NCBI RefSeq assembly: GCF_024519465.1
Contig: NZ_JALJRW010000004.1
Location: 1 to 64,000 of the forward strand
DNA from: Stenotrophomonas sp. Ste86
GTDB taxonomy: Bacteria; Pseudomonadota; Gammaproteobacteria; Xanthomonadales; Xanthomonadaceae
Direction of reading: 5' to 3'
DNA length: 64,000 bases
Of this stretch, positions 22,361 through 30,985 are shown piece by piece. Within the stretch, counting starts at the first letter, position 1. Every line of letters starts with the position of its first letter. A program made the translations under genes and the position numbers. The notes beneath the pieces were generated by a model. It ran no database searches and was not told the origin of the DNA. It was given only the letters and a program-made list of their open reading frames with translations.

Positions 22361-23191
22361 TTACTGCTTGTTCGAATCCAGTGCAGCGGTCTGGGTGACC
22401 AGCTGGCCATCGATCACCGGCAGGCGATCGCTGCTCGGCTTGTTGTCCATCTTCACGGTCTTTTCGGCGCCATCGTAGCGGTAGGTCACGTTGTAGCCGG
22501 TGACCGCGTTGCTGGTGCCCATCGGAATGCGGTTGCCCGGCTTGCTGGCCATGCGCATGGTGCCGGTGGTGCCGTCTTCGTTGCGGTAGGTCACGTTGTA
22601 GCCGGTGACCTTGGTCGACTCGGAGGTCGCCGTTTCGGTATGGCACTGGCGCTCGGTACGGTTGACCACGCGGCCACCGACGTGACGCTTGTCGACCGTG
22701 TTGCCGATCAGGCCACCGGCCACGGCGCCTGCCGCGGTGGCGGCCTTGCGACCATTGCCGCCGCCGACCTGGTTGCCGAGCAGGCCACCGATGACCGCAC
22801 CGGCGACGGTGCCGCCGACGTTGCCGTCGCGCTCGGGCAGACGCTCCTGCACGACCACGTCCTGGCAAACTTCATGCGGGGTCTGGGTGGTGGAGGTTTC
22901 GCGCACCGGCTCGGTACCGATCACGGTGGCGTAGGCCTTTTCCTTCCTGGTCAGCGGATCGACCTTGACGATATCGGCGTATTCCAGCTTGCCCGCCTTG
23001 TCCTCGACCGCGACCGCATCGGTGCGCGACCCGTCGTCGGCCAGCGGGGTGGTGTCCAGGGTGGGCCGGGTCTGCGTCGCCGTCACCGGATCGGGGGCGG
23101 ACGAGCCACTCTTCATGAAGGCAGCGGTGGCGATGCCGCCGACGAGCAGCGCGCCAGCGGCGACCAAAGCAGTGGTGGTGGTACTTTTCAT
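22361..23191 (-). CDS. Glycine-zipper 2TM-domain envelope protein
   Basis: 276 residues. N-terminal hydrophobic segment (about 7-26: TALVAAGALLVGGIATAAFM) without a lipobox, so either a signal peptide or an anchor. A glycine-zipper region (about 125-170) has two GxxxG-rich helices, VGGTVAGAVIGGLLGNQVGGG and AATAAGAVAGGLIGNTVD. The C-terminus has two copies of VTGYNVTYR, so it contains an internal repeat. Relatives (YcfJ/SlyB-like) are envelope proteins of unclear role. GGGAG lies 8 nt before the chosen ATG. It has its own terminator. Confidence 0.8.
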   Translation of the reverse strand: MKSTTTTALVAAGALLVGGIATAAFMKSGSSAPDPVTATQTRPTLDTTPLADDGSRTDAVAVEDKAGKLEYADIVKVDPLTRKEKAYATVIGTEPVRETSTTQTPHEVCQDVVVQERLPERDGNVGGTVAGAVIGGLLGNQVGGGNGRKAATAAGAVAGGLIGNTVDKRHVGGRVVNRTERQCHTETATSESTKVTGYNVTYRNEDGTTGTMRMASKPGNRIPMGTSNAVTGYNVTYRYDGAEKTVKMDNKPSSDRLPVIDGQLVTQTAALDSNKQ

Positions 23192-23352
23192 AACCGGCTC
23201 CCTGCGGACGATCCGCAACGTTCTTGAGCGGATTCCAGCATGCGGTGCCTGAACGGAATCTCCACAGTGCGTGCACACCACCCTTACCCATTCAGGTTCT
23301 GTGTCGCTGGGGCTCGTGATAGCGTTTACAGCATCTGTCCGAGGAGAGCGTC

Positions 23353-23577
23353 ATGGCCAATCCCCTGCTGCTGCCGATGCTGGAATGGGCGCGTCGGTTG
23401 CGCTATCCCACCTTGTTCAAGCTCACCGCCGGCCTGTTCGCGCTGACCCTGTTCATTCCCGATCCGGTGCCGTTCGTGGACGAGATCCTGCTCGGCCTCG
23501 GCACGTTGCTGCTGGCCAACTGGAAGAACCGCAGCGCGGCCGTGCCGCCGGCCCTGCCGGGCAAGCGCCGCGCGTGA
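23353..23577 (+). CDS. DUF6116 family small membrane protein
   Basis: 74 residues. A hydrophobic segment (about 20-37, LFKLTAGLFALTLFIPDPVP) and a second (about 40-55, DEILLGLGTLLLANW) suggest a two-helix membrane hairpin with a basic tail. I recognise it as the xanthomonad DUF6116 family, function unknown. A GAGGAGAG Shine-Dalgarno precedes the ATG. Its stop overlaps the GTG start of tatD (GTGA), so the two are translationally coupled. Confidence 0.75.
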   Translation: MANPLLLPMLEWARRLRYPTLFKLTAGLFALTLFIPDPVPFVDEILLGLGTLLLANWKNRSAAVPPALPGKRRA

Positions 23578-24347
23578 TCCTGGTCGACAGTCATTGCCAC
23601 CTTGATGCCGGCGAGTTCGATGCCGACCGTCCCGAGGTGATTGCGCGGGCGCGTGCGGCGGGGGTGGGCACGCAGGTCTTGCCAGCGGTGACCGCCGCCA
23701 GCTGGCCGAAGCTGCGCCAGACCTGCCAGATGGCCCAGGGACTTCATCCGGCCTACGGGCTGCACCCGATGTTCCTGGCCGAGCACCGGGCCGAACATCT
23801 TGACGAACTGCGTGGCTGGATCGAGCGTGAGCGCCCGTGCGCGGTTGGCGAATGCGGGCTGGATTTCTTTGTCGAGGGGCTGGATGCGGAGCTGCAGCAG
23901 CAGTACTTCGTGGGACAACTGCGGCTGGCGCGCGAATTCGATCTGCCGGTGATCGTGCATGCACGGCGTGCGGTGGATGCGGTGATCGCCGCGATCAGAC
24001 AGGTGGGCGGGCTGCGTGGCGTCGTCCACAGTTTCCCGGGCAGTCCGGAGCAGGCCGCGCACCTGCACAAACTGGGTTTCCTGCTGGGACTGGGCGGCCC
24101 ATTGACGTACGACCGTGCGCAGCGGTTGCAGCGGCTGGTGGCACAGATGCCGCTGGAACAGCTGCTGCTGGAAACCGACGCACCGGACCAGCCGGATGCG
24201 GGCATCCGTGGCGAACGCAACGAGCCTTCGCGGCTGCCGGTGATCCTGGAGGCGGTGGCGCGGCTGCGCGGGCAGCCGGCCGAGGAGATTGCCGCGCGGA
24301 CCACGGCCAACGCGCGCGCGCTATTCGGCCTTGCCGATCCCCACTGA
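23574..24347 (+). CDS. TatD-family metal-dependent hydrolase (YjjV-like)
   Basis: 257 residues from the GTG at 23574, giving MILVDSHCHLDAGEF; the HCH pair binds the first metal. ECGLDFF near residue 95, VIVHARRA near residue 126, VVHSFPGS near residue 152 and LLETDAPDQP near residue 199 are the remaining metal ligands and active-site motifs of TatD DNases. Family members are 3'-5' exonucleases or deoxyribonucleases linked to DNA repair. The start overlaps the DUF6116 stop by 4 nt. Its 3' end overlaps the end of the convergent MFS gene by 27 nt. Confidence 0.88.
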   Translation: MILVDSHCHLDAGEFDADRPEVIARARAAGVGTQVLPAVTAASWPKLRQTCQMAQGLHPAYGLHPMFLAEHRAEHLDELRGWIERERPCAVGECGLDFFVEGLDAELQQQYFVGQLRLAREFDLPVIVHARRAVDAVIAAIRQVGGLRGVVHSFPGSPEQAAHLHKLGFLLGLGGPLTYDRAQRLQRLVAQMPLEQLLLETDAPDQPDAGIRGERNEPSRLPVILEAVARLRGQPAEEIAARTTANARALFGLADPH

Positions 24348-25724
24348 ACCCTCCGACTGCTGCAGGTGTCCGCGCCCGATGCCGCACCAGCACAGCGCAC
24401 CTACCAACACCAGCAGTCCTGCCGAAATGCCGATCGATGCGTGCATGCCTCGCATGAAGGCATCTGACGCGCCATTTCCTATCAAATTACCGAATATGGC
24501 GACCCCGAGCATGCCGCCGACCTGCCGCGCGCAGTTGAGCACACTGGACGCGATGCCTGCTCGCGACCCGTCAACCGAGGCGAGCGTGGCGTTGGTCATC
24601 GTCGGCACCACCAGCGCCACTCCGCTGGCCGCCAGCACCATCGGCACGATCAAGGGCGCGTACCCGGCCCCGATGCTGACCGGCATCAACAACAGGTAAC
24701 CGAGCGCCGCCAGCAGCAGCCCGGTCACCATCAGGACTCTCGGCCCGACGCGTGCAATGAGACGCCCTGCCAACACATTGACCGCCATCAGCACCACCGT
24801 CATGGGAAGGAAGGCCAGCCCGGTCTGTTGTGGCGACAGATGCTGTTGTGTCTGGAAGAACAGGCTGAAGACGAAAATCAGGCCGTAGTACGCAAAATTC
24901 ACCGCTACACCTGCCAGCGAGACGACGGAGAACGTACGGATACGGAACAATGTCAATGGCAGCATGGGCGAGGCGCTGCGGGCTTCGATCCGGAGAAAGG
25001 CCAGGGTCGCGAGGACGGCCAGCAGCGCGCCACCTTGCACCAGCCCATGTCGCCACCCAAGCTGGCCGGCTTCGATCAGCGCCGTGGCCATCGCTGCCAG
25101 CGCAAGGATCGCAGCCGCCTGTCCGCGCCAGTCGAGATCGCGCTGATGACGGCCGCCAGAGGGCGCCGCATGCCGCAGCGTCAGGTACATTCCGATCAAG
25201 CCGATCGGAAGATTGACAAGAAATACGCCTCGCCAGCCTGCGTGCGTCACCAGTATGCCTCCCAATACCGGCCCAGCCGCCAGAGAGGCACCACCCAGCG
25301 CGCCCCACCATCCGACCGCGCGGCTACGTGCCCGGTTGTCGGGATACGCCTGCCGCAGCATGACCAGCGAATTGGGCACCAGCAGCGCTGCGCCCACGCC
25401 TTGGATCAGTCGGGCCGCGACCAACACCGCCAGGCTGCCGGCAAGCCCGCAGGCGGCCGATGACAGCGTGAATACCGCCAGGCCGGAGAGAAACAGGCGA
25501 CGCGCACCAAAGCGGTCGCCGAGCGTGCCACTGGTCAGCAGCAATGCCGCAAACGCCAGGGTATACGCGTTGACAACCCACTGCAGACCGGCCACATCGG
25601 TTGAAAATTCACGCCGCAGCGCATCCAGGGCCACGTTGACCACACTGATGTCCAGCAGGACGACGACCAATCCCAATGCCGAAGCCCAAAGCGTGCCGCG
25701 CGCGGAAGCAGCAGAAACCGTCAT
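24321..25724 (-). CDS. MFS drug-efflux transporter, DHA2 (14-TM) family
   Basis: 467 residues with about 14 predicted membrane helices. LDISVVNVALDALRREF near residue 24 is the DHA2 motif D1, and GDRFGARRLFLSG near residue 70 is motif A. A motif-C-like GGASLAAGPVLGGIL is near residue 145. Such proteins are proton antiporters for drugs or dyes in the inner membrane. It is divergent from a LysR regulator 97 bp away, the usual arrangement for a regulated pump, and convergent with and overlapping tatD. The substrate is not predictable. Confidence 0.87.
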   Translation of the reverse strand: MTVSAASARGTLWASALGLVVVLLDISVVNVALDALRREFSTDVAGLQWVVNAYTLAFAALLLTSGTLGDRFGARRLFLSGLAVFTLSSAACGLAGSLAVLVAARLIQGVGAALLVPNSLVMLRQAYPDNRARSRAVGWWGALGGASLAAGPVLGGILVTHAGWRGVFLVNLPIGLIGMYLTLRHAAPSGGRHQRDLDWRGQAAAILALAAMATALIEAGQLGWRHGLVQGGALLAVLATLAFLRIEARSASPMLPLTLFRIRTFSVVSLAGVAVNFAYYGLIFVFSLFFQTQQHLSPQQTGLAFLPMTVVLMAVNVLAGRLIARVGPRVLMVTGLLLAALGYLLLMPVSIGAGYAPLIVPMVLAASGVALVVPTMTNATLASVDGSRAGIASSVLNCARQVGGMLGVAIFGNLIGNGASDAFMRGMHASIGISAGLLVLVGALCWCGIGRGHLQQSEGSVGIGKAE

Positions 25725-25821
25725 GAAGTACCTACCAGCGAGGGAGACGGGTCATGCTAGGCTCCGACGTTAGGCTCGAAAATTCCCCGAAACCTCACTC
25801 CAGACTTGCGAAAACGCACAG

Positions 25822-26694
25822 ATGTTTGATTGGGAGGATATCCGTCACTTCCTTGCGGTTGCCCGCGCAGGCACCCTTTCCGGTGCCGCCAGAGCCCTGC
25901 AGGTGGACCATGCCACGGTCAGCCGTCGCGTCGCCGCGCTGGAGAGCGAGCTCCAGGTGTCGCTTGTCGAGCGCCTACCGCGCTCGTGCCGGCTCACCTC
26001 GATGGGCGTACAGATATACGAGCAGGCCAAACTGATGGAAGCCTCCGCCTTCAGCGTGGCCCGCTTGAGCCGCGCCAGCCAGGAGGCAACGGATGTCAGA
26101 GTGACCCTCAGTGCGCCGCCGGTCCTGGTCGCGCACCTTCTGGCGGAACGGTTCGTCGATTTCAGGGCAGGGCATCCCGGGATTCAGCTTTCCGTGTCGG
26201 CGCAGACCCAGCAGGTATCGCTCAGCCGCCGGGAGGCCGATGTGGCGGTGCGCCTGGTACGCCCCGTCGAAGCCAGCAGCGTCGTGCGCAAGATCGGGCG
26301 CATGCCCTTTGCCCTGTATGCCAGCGTGGGCTACGTGTCCACGCATCGTCCCGAAGACTGGACCTTCATTGCGTATGACACCCAGTTCGCAGACATGCCC
26401 CAGCAGCAGTGGTTACTGGGCGTGGCCGGCAGCCGGCGCGTGGGGTGCGAACTCAGCGACATCAGCAGTCATCGGGCCGCAGCGCTGGCCGGGGCTGGCG
26501 TAGCAGGATTGCCTTGCTTCCTTGGCGATGCAGCCCCCGGGCTGACGCGGCTGGACCATGAAGGCGCGCCATTCGCGCGCGATATCTGGCTGGTAGTACA
26601 CCGCGATCTGCGGCGCTCGGCATCGGTGCGAGCCGTCATGGATTTCGTCGCGGACGCCATCGCCGCGCGACCCGGTCTTGGGATGGAAGTGTAG
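25822..26694 (+). CDS. LysR-type transcriptional regulator
   Basis: 290 residues. The winged helix-turn-helix (about 4-62) has FLAVARAGTLSGAARALQVDHATVSRRVAALE. The rest is a LysR substrate-binding domain (about 85-285), starting VTLSAPPVLVAHLLAERF. The gene lies divergent from the DHA2 efflux pump, so it probably regulates that pump and itself from the shared 97-bp AT-richer gap. The inducer is unknown. Confidence 0.87.
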   Translation: MFDWEDIRHFLAVARAGTLSGAARALQVDHATVSRRVAALESELQVSLVERLPRSCRLTSMGVQIYEQAKLMEASAFSVARLSRASQEATDVRVTLSAPPVLVAHLLAERFVDFRAGHPGIQLSVSAQTQQVSLSRREADVAVRLVRPVEASSVVRKIGRMPFALYASVGYVSTHRPEDWTFIAYDTQFADMPQQQWLLGVAGSRRVGCELSDISSHRAAALAGAGVAGLPCFLGDAAPGLTRLDHEGAPFARDIWLVVHRDLRRSASVRAVMDFVADAIAARPGLGMEV

Positions 26695-26705
26695 GCGCGC
26701 AGCGC

Positions 26706-26728
26706 AGCCGACCAACGGTCGGCGCTAC
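26706..26728 (-). repeat. SMAG palindrome overlapping the tcdA stop codon
   Basis: AGCCGACC/GGTCGGC arms end in CTAC. The GTAG head, read on the minus strand, supplies the TAG stop of tcdA, so the repeat fixes the C-terminus of that protein. Confidence 0.7.
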
Positions 26729-27528
26729 GTGTTCGCGGTTGCCGGCGTCTTCATCAGCATTTCCAGCGCCTTGCCCACTGCCGCAAAGGCGAACGCGCCG
26801 GTGATGTGGGTGGCCGCGCCGAGGCCGGCGCCGCAGTCCAGCTTCAAGGCCGCATCCGCGCCGAGGTTCGGGCGGATGCCGCACACGCTGCCGTCGGCCT
26901 GCGGGTACTTCACGTTCTCCAGCGAATACACCGCCGGCACACCGAAGTAGCGCGACGCGTTCTTCGGGAAGTTGAAATCGCTGCGCAGCTTCTTGCGGAT
27001 CAACGCCATCATCGCGTCGTGCTCGGTGCGCGATACATCGCGGATGCGCACCAGGGTCGGATCGGTGCGCCCGCCAGCCGCGCCGACGGTGAGGATCGGC
27101 AGCTTGCGGCGGCGGCACCAGGCGATGGTTTCGACCTTGACCCGGAAACTGTCGCAGGCGTCGATCACCAGATCGAAATCGCGGTCCAGCAGCTCCACCA
27201 TGTTCGACACGGTCAGAAACGAAGCGATCGCATCGACCTGGATGTCCGGGTTGATCGCACGACAGCGCTCGGCCATCGCCTCGGCCTTGTTGCGGCCGTA
27301 TTGGCCGGCCAGCGCCGGCAGCTGGCGGTTGGTGTTGGACACGCAGATGTCGTCGGCATCGATCAGGGTCAGGTGCCCCACCGCCGTGCGCGCCAGCGCT
27401 TCGACCACCCACGAGCCGACCCCGCCCATGCCGACCACCACCACCCGGCGGGTCGACAGCAGGTCCACGGTGCCCACTCCATACAACCGGTCGATGCCGG
27501 CAAATCGTTCGCGCAGTACGTCGTTCAT
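26725..27528 (-). CDS. tcdA: tRNA threonylcarbamoyladenosine dehydratase
   Basis: ThiF/E1-like ATP-dependent enzyme that cyclises t6A37 of tRNA to ct6A. 267 residues (E. coli TcdA/CsdL 268). RFAGIDRLYG at the start, the nucleotide-binding VVVVGMGGVGSWVVEALART near residue 29, IDADDICVSNTNRQLPAL near residue 56 and DACDSFRVKV near residue 123 are all present. The stop codon lies in a SMAG palindrome. It is divergent from the cytochrome c gene. Confidence 0.92.
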   Translation of the reverse strand: MNDVLRERFAGIDRLYGVGTVDLLSTRRVVVVGMGGVGSWVVEALARTAVGHLTLIDADDICVSNTNRQLPALAGQYGRNKAEAMAERCRAINPDIQVDAIASFLTVSNMVELLDRDFDLVIDACDSFRVKVETIAWCRRRKLPILTVGAAGGRTDPTLVRIRDVSRTEHDAMMALIRKKLRSDFNFPKNASRYFGVPAVYSLENVKYPQADGSVCGIRPNLGADAALKLDCGAGLGAATHITGAFAFAAVGKALEMLMKTPATANT

Positions 27529-27619
27529 GGGCGAATTTTACCCTCACCGGCCCCGTGCGTACGCCGCATGGACAGGACGCACCGTAAGATCGGCTCAGCC
27601 ACCCACAAGGACGCCCGCC

Positions 27620-28057
27620 ATGAATCAACCCGCCCCGCCCCGCCGCCCCTCCGCCGCGTATCGCTATCTGTTCGTGGGTGTGCTCGGCCTGGTGGTCGGG
27701 TTGATCGCCACGGTAATGGTCTCGCGCGCGATCCAGGCCCGCCAGGATCCGTTCCCGGACGCGCTCATGCACGTGATGAACCGGCAGGTGGAACTGCTGC
27801 AGGCCGCACAGGCGCAGAACCGCTGCACGCTGGCCGACAGCGTGCCGCGCCTGCAGACGATGCGCTCGCTGTCCAACGACATGGACGTGGCCTTCCCCGG
27901 ATTGAAGGACAGCCAGGGCTTCCAGCAGCACGCCAGCGCCTTGCGCGCCACGCTCAACACCGCCCTGGCCGCCCCGCCCACCGACTGCGTGGCCATGGGC
28001 AAGGTGGTGGAAAAAATCCAGACCGACTGCAAGGCGTGCCACCAGGATTTCCGCTGA
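27620..28057 (+). CDS. Membrane-anchored cytochrome c, class II (cytochrome c'-like)
   Basis: 145 residues. A single N-terminal helix (about 16-36) anchors the protein, or is a signal peptide. The C-terminus carries a haem-attachment CKACH motif 6 residues from the end, the position found in cytochrome c'-like four-helix proteins, with helical, Gln/Leu-rich sequence before it. A second cysteine pair (NRCTLAD, TDCVAMG) is also present. It probably acts in the periplasm in electron transfer or NO binding; the role is not known. The family assignment rests on the motif position and helix pattern only. Confidence 0.65.
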   Translation: MNQPAPPRRPSAAYRYLFVGVLGLVVGLIATVMVSRAIQARQDPFPDALMHVMNRQVELLQAAQAQNRCTLADSVPRLQTMRSLSNDMDVAFPGLKDSQGFQQHASALRATLNTALAAPPTDCVAMGKVVEKIQTDCKACHQDFR

Positions 28058-28175
28058 TTCATCTGCCAGCCACCCTGCCAGGGTCAGATTGGCGCGCTGT
28101 TCACATAACACAGGACAGGATCTGCGGCATGCGCCCCAGACGCATTCGACCATCCCTCTGGCCAGGAGAACCACC

Positions 28176-28670
28176 ATGAAGATCCAACTCATCGCCGCCG
28201 CTGCCATCGCCACCGTTGCATTGGCCGGCTGCGCGACCACTTCGCCCGGCTACGGTAGCAGCGGTTACAACAACGGTTACGGCAACAACAACGGTTACAA
28301 CAATGGGTACAACAACGGCCGCTGTGCCGACTGCGGCATCGTGACCCGGATCAATCAGGTCGCTTCGGGCCGCACCGCCCCGACGGCGACCGGCGCCATC
28401 CTCGGCGGCCTCGTCGGCGCCGTTGCCGGCCATGAAATTTCCGACCACACCGGCGGCAGCCGCGGCAACAAGAACATCGCCGCCGCCGCAGGCGCGGTGG
28501 GTGGCGCGCTGGCCGGCAACCAGATCCAGAAGAACGTCACCAGCGATACTTTCGACATCAGCGTGCGCATGGATGACGGCCGCACCGTGGTGGTCAACCA
28601 GCGCGACCTCGGCGGCATCCGCGAAAACACCTACGTTCGCGTGGTCAACGGCAAGGTCATCCTGCGCTGA
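28176..28670 (+). CDS. SlyB/17-kDa-antigen-like outer-membrane lipoprotein
   Basis: 164 residues. The signal peptide ends in the lipobox LAGC with the lipidated Cys at residue 19. A low-complexity stretch (about 30-50) is built from GYNNG-type repeats, followed by CADCG. A glycine-zipper pair (about 70-120) has ATGAILGGLVGAVAGHE and AAAAGAVGGALAGNQIQ, then a C-terminal beta domain (FDISVRMDDGRTVVVNQ). Resembles SlyB/PcP lipoproteins, which help envelope stability. CAGGAGA precedes the ATG by 6 nt. A strong terminator follows. Confidence 0.85.
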   Translation: MKIQLIAAAAIATVALAGCATTSPGYGSSGYNNGYGNNNGYNNGYNNGRCADCGIVTRINQVASGRTAPTATGAILGGLVGAVAGHEISDHTGGSRGNKNIAAAAGAVGGALAGNQIQKNVTSDTFDISVRMDDGRTVVVNQRDLGGIRENTYVRVVNGKVILR

Positions 28671-28699
28671 TCGCACTGGCGCTGATCGCAGAATGAAGA

Positions 28700-28726
28700 A
28701 AGGGCCCGCGCAAGCGGGCCCTTTTG
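28700..28726. terminator. Bidirectional terminator between slyB-like and cold-shock genes
   Basis: A 10-bp stem (28700-28709 with 28714-28723, loop GCAA) has TTTT on the right and a short A-rich stretch on the left. It can serve both the lipoprotein gene and the convergent cold-shock gene. Confidence 0.85.
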
Positions 28727-28757
28727 GTGTTGCTACCAGACAGAACCCGGTGGCCGC

Positions 28758-28961
28758 TTAGAGCGGCTTCACCTTGTCCGCCTGCAGGCCCTTCTGGCCG
28801 GTGACCACTTCGAACTCGACCGCTTGACCTTCCTTCAGGCTCTTGAAGCCCTAGGATTCGATCGCGCGGAAGTGCACGAACACGTCTTCGCCGCTCTCAC
28901 GGCTGATGAAACCGAAACCCTTGGCGTCATTGAACCACTTGACGGTGCCCTTCTCTGCCAT
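28758..28961 (-). pseudogene. CspA-family cold-shock gene interrupted by an amber codon
   Basis: Read from the ATG at 28961, 68 codons spell a complete cold-shock protein except for TAG at codon 37 (28851-28853). Before it, [20 protein letters not shown] contains RNP1, and DVFVHF is RNP2. After it, [19 protein letters not shown] leads to [11 protein letters not shown] and TAA. Relatives usually have a Gln or other residue before GFKSL, so a single CAG-to-TAG change explains the break. No other defect is seen, and GGAG lies 9 nt before the ATG. It may be a fresh pseudogene, a sequencing error, or less likely a readthrough gene. The truncated 36-mer would lose beta strands 4-5. Intact copies are expected elsewhere in the genome. 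Confidence 0.88.
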
Positions 28962-29156
28962 CTCTGCTACTCCCTAACAGTCTTGTTGTTGGATACGCCC
29001 TTAGAGGCGGCTGACAGCAAGGGGGAAGCGAGGTGCATCGATGCAGCGGATCTGGAAGATCTACCATCATCAGGCCACGATCCACGGTGACCTTGCCAAG
29101 CTCAGCATCTGCAACTTAACCCGAGCAAAACGAAAAATCAACTGGCAAATACTTTC

Positions 29157-29167
29157 GGTTGTCAACC
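29157..29167. promoter_or_regulatory. Candidate divergent promoter element (shared -35)
   Basis: The palindrome GGTTGTCAACC contains TTGTCA on the plus strand and a perfect TTGACA on the minus strand. It is placed to serve the DUF456 gene rightward and the cold-shock gene leftward. -10 boxes are weak on both sides. A leftward transcript would have a long leader of roughly 170 nt, as cspA messages do. The gap 28962-29193 shows nothing else. Confidence 0.3.
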
Positions 29168-29193
29168 CTATTTCCCCTACCATACGGAATAGC

Positions 29194-29679
29194 ATGGACC
29201 CTTCATTCATCTTTAACCTGCTAGCGGTCCTGCTGGTGCTGGTCGGTATTGCAGGGATCGTGCTGCCGGCCCTGCCCGGCATCCCCCTGGTCTTCGCCGG
29301 GCTGCTGCTGGCGGCCTGGGCCGATGGCTTCGTCCACGTGGGCTGGCTGCCACTGACCCTGCTGGGGATCCTCACCCTGCTCTCCTTCGCGGTGGACATC
29401 CTCGCCACCGTGGTCGGGGCCAAACGGGTCGGGGCGAGCGGCAAGGCGTTGTGGGGCACGTTCATCGGCAGCATCGTCGGGCTGTTCTTCATGCCGATCG
29501 GGCTGCTGGCCGGGCCACTGCTCGGCGCGCTGGCCGGCGAGTACTGGCACACCCGTGAACTGGGGCGTTCGACCAAGGTGGGCTTCGCCACCTGGCTGGG
29601 CATCCTGCTCGGGGTGGCGCTGAAAATGGCGCTGGTGGTGGCCATGCTCGGGCTGTTCGCGTTCGCCTGGCTGGTCTGA
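29194..29679 (+). CDS. DUF456 family membrane protein
   Basis: 161 residues, with four or five hydrophobic helices. The glycine-rich GIAGIVLPALPGIPLVFAGL near residue 18 and GTFIGSIVGLFFMPIGLLAGPLLGALAGE near residue 88 are typical of DUF456, a family with glycine-zipper membrane repeats and no known function. It stands alone with no clear Shine-Dalgarno; the start is chosen by family N-terminus (MDPSFIFNLLAVLL). Confidence 0.82.
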   Translation: MDPSFIFNLLAVLLVLVGIAGIVLPALPGIPLVFAGLLLAAWADGFVHVGWLPLTLLGILTLLSFAVDILATVVGAKRVGASGKALWGTFIGSIVGLFFMPIGLLAGPLLGALAGEYWHTRELGRSTKVGFATWLGILLGVALKMALVVAMLGLFAFAWLV

Positions 29680-29818
29680 ACAGCCTGTTTTCACACCCTG
29701 CGCACGCCATTGCCGGGCATAACGCCCGGGGAGAACCACATCGTTGCGCTGGCAGGAACGGCCGCCAGCGGCCACACTGTCCTGCTACCCCATTCATTTT
29801 GCCACCTGGCCTGCTTTC

Positions 29819-30985
29819 ATGACCCTCCTGCGCCCCCGCTCCGCCCTGTTCACCGCCTTGGCCCTGGCCAGCCCCAGCTTGCCGCTGGCGGCGCAGGAAG
29901 CCGCACCGACCCCGGCCTCGCCGGAAGCCTGCGCGCTGGTCGATACCGACGCGGCGCGCCTGGCCTGCTACGACACGCTGTTCGGCCACACCCGCGGCGT
30001 CACCGTGGCCGCCGACGCCGCGGCCGTGGCCGCGCAGCAGGCCCGTCGCGAGGAGCGCCAGGCCGCGCGCACCGCCGATGCCGATGCGCCGGCCACGCAG
30101 CGTGCCAAGCAGCGCCTGGGCGAACTGTTCAAAAGCGATGGCCATGAGGATGCGCTGGCCAATGCCGGCAAGGGCTCGCTGCTGGACAGCCGCTGGGAAC
30201 TGGCGCAGGACTCCAAGCTGGGGGCCTTCCAGCTGCGCGCCTACAAGCCGGTCTACCTGCTGCCGGCGTTCTGGACCAGCGACAAGAACCAGACCCCGCA
30301 GTCGCCCAATCCGGCCAACACCGTCACCACCCCGCAGCTGCTGGACAGCAACGAGCTGAAGTTCCAGCTCAGCTTCAAGACCAAGGTGGTGGAAAACCTG
30401 TTCGGCGACAACGGCGACATCTGGGCAGGCTATACCCAGAGCTCGCGCTGGCAGGCCTACAACGCCGAGAATTCCCGGCCGTTCCGCGAGACCAACTACG
30501 AGCCGGAAATCATGATGATGTTCCGCAACGGCTACTCGATCGGGGGCTGGCGCGGGCGCATGAGCGGGATCAGCCTCAACCACATGTCCAACGGCCGCCC
30601 CGATCCGTTGTCGCGCAGCTGGAACCGGGTGATCGCCACGATCGGCCTGGACCGCGAAAACTGGGCGTTGGTGCTGCGTCCGTGGTACCGCCTGCCGGAA
30701 GACCGCAAGGACGACAACAATCCGGATATCGAGGATTACATGGGACGTGGCGACGCGACCCTGACCTGGAACCGCAACGGCCACGAAGTGTCACTGATGG
30801 CGCGCCACTCGCTGCGCGGCGGTGACCGTTCGCACGGCGCGGTGCAGCTGGACTACGGCTTCCCGATCAGCAACCTGCTGCGCGGCCATGTGCAGGTGTT
30901 CGATGGGTATGGCGAAAGCATGATCGACTACAACCACAAGGCGACCTACATCGGCGTGGGCGTGTCGCTGCTGGAATGGTATTGA
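29819..30985 (+). CDS. pldA: Outer-membrane phospholipase A1
   Basis: Calcium-dependent outer-membrane phospholipase that hydrolyses mislocalised phospholipids. 388 residues against 289 for E. coli PldA; the C-terminal 250 or so residues form the beta-barrel. The active site is intact: LNHMSNGRPDPLSRSWNR contains the catalytic His and Ser and the downstream Asn. The extra N-terminal region (about 25-120) has CALVDTDAARLACYDTLFG, common in gammaproteobacterial relatives, and an Arg/Ala-rich helix. A signal peptide precedes QEAAP. The TGA overlaps the ATG of the following arsC-like gene. Confidence 0.9.
   Translation: MTLLRPRSALFTALALASPSLPLAAQEAAPTPASPEACALVDTDAARLACYDTLFGHTRGVTVAADAAAVAAQQARREERQAARTADADAPATQRAKQRLGELFKSDGHEDALANAGKGSLLDSRWELAQDSKLGAFQLRAYKPVYLLPAFWTSDKNQTPQSPNPANTVTTPQLLDSNELKFQLSFKTKVVENLFGDNGDIWAGYTQSSRWQAYNAENSRPFRETNYEPEIMMMFRNGYSIGGWRGRMSGISLNHMSNGRPDPLSRSWNRVIATIGLDRENWALVLRPWYRLPEDRKDDNNPDIEDYMGRGDATLTWNRNGHEVSLMARHSLRGGDRSHGAVQLDYGFPISNLLRGHVQVFDGYGESMIDYNHKATYIGVGVSLLEWY

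Noticed and set aside
24321-26694. Efflux pump plus LysR block considered as a transferred island
   Set aside because: No integrase, flanking repeats or tRNA; base composition is not clearly different from neighbours.
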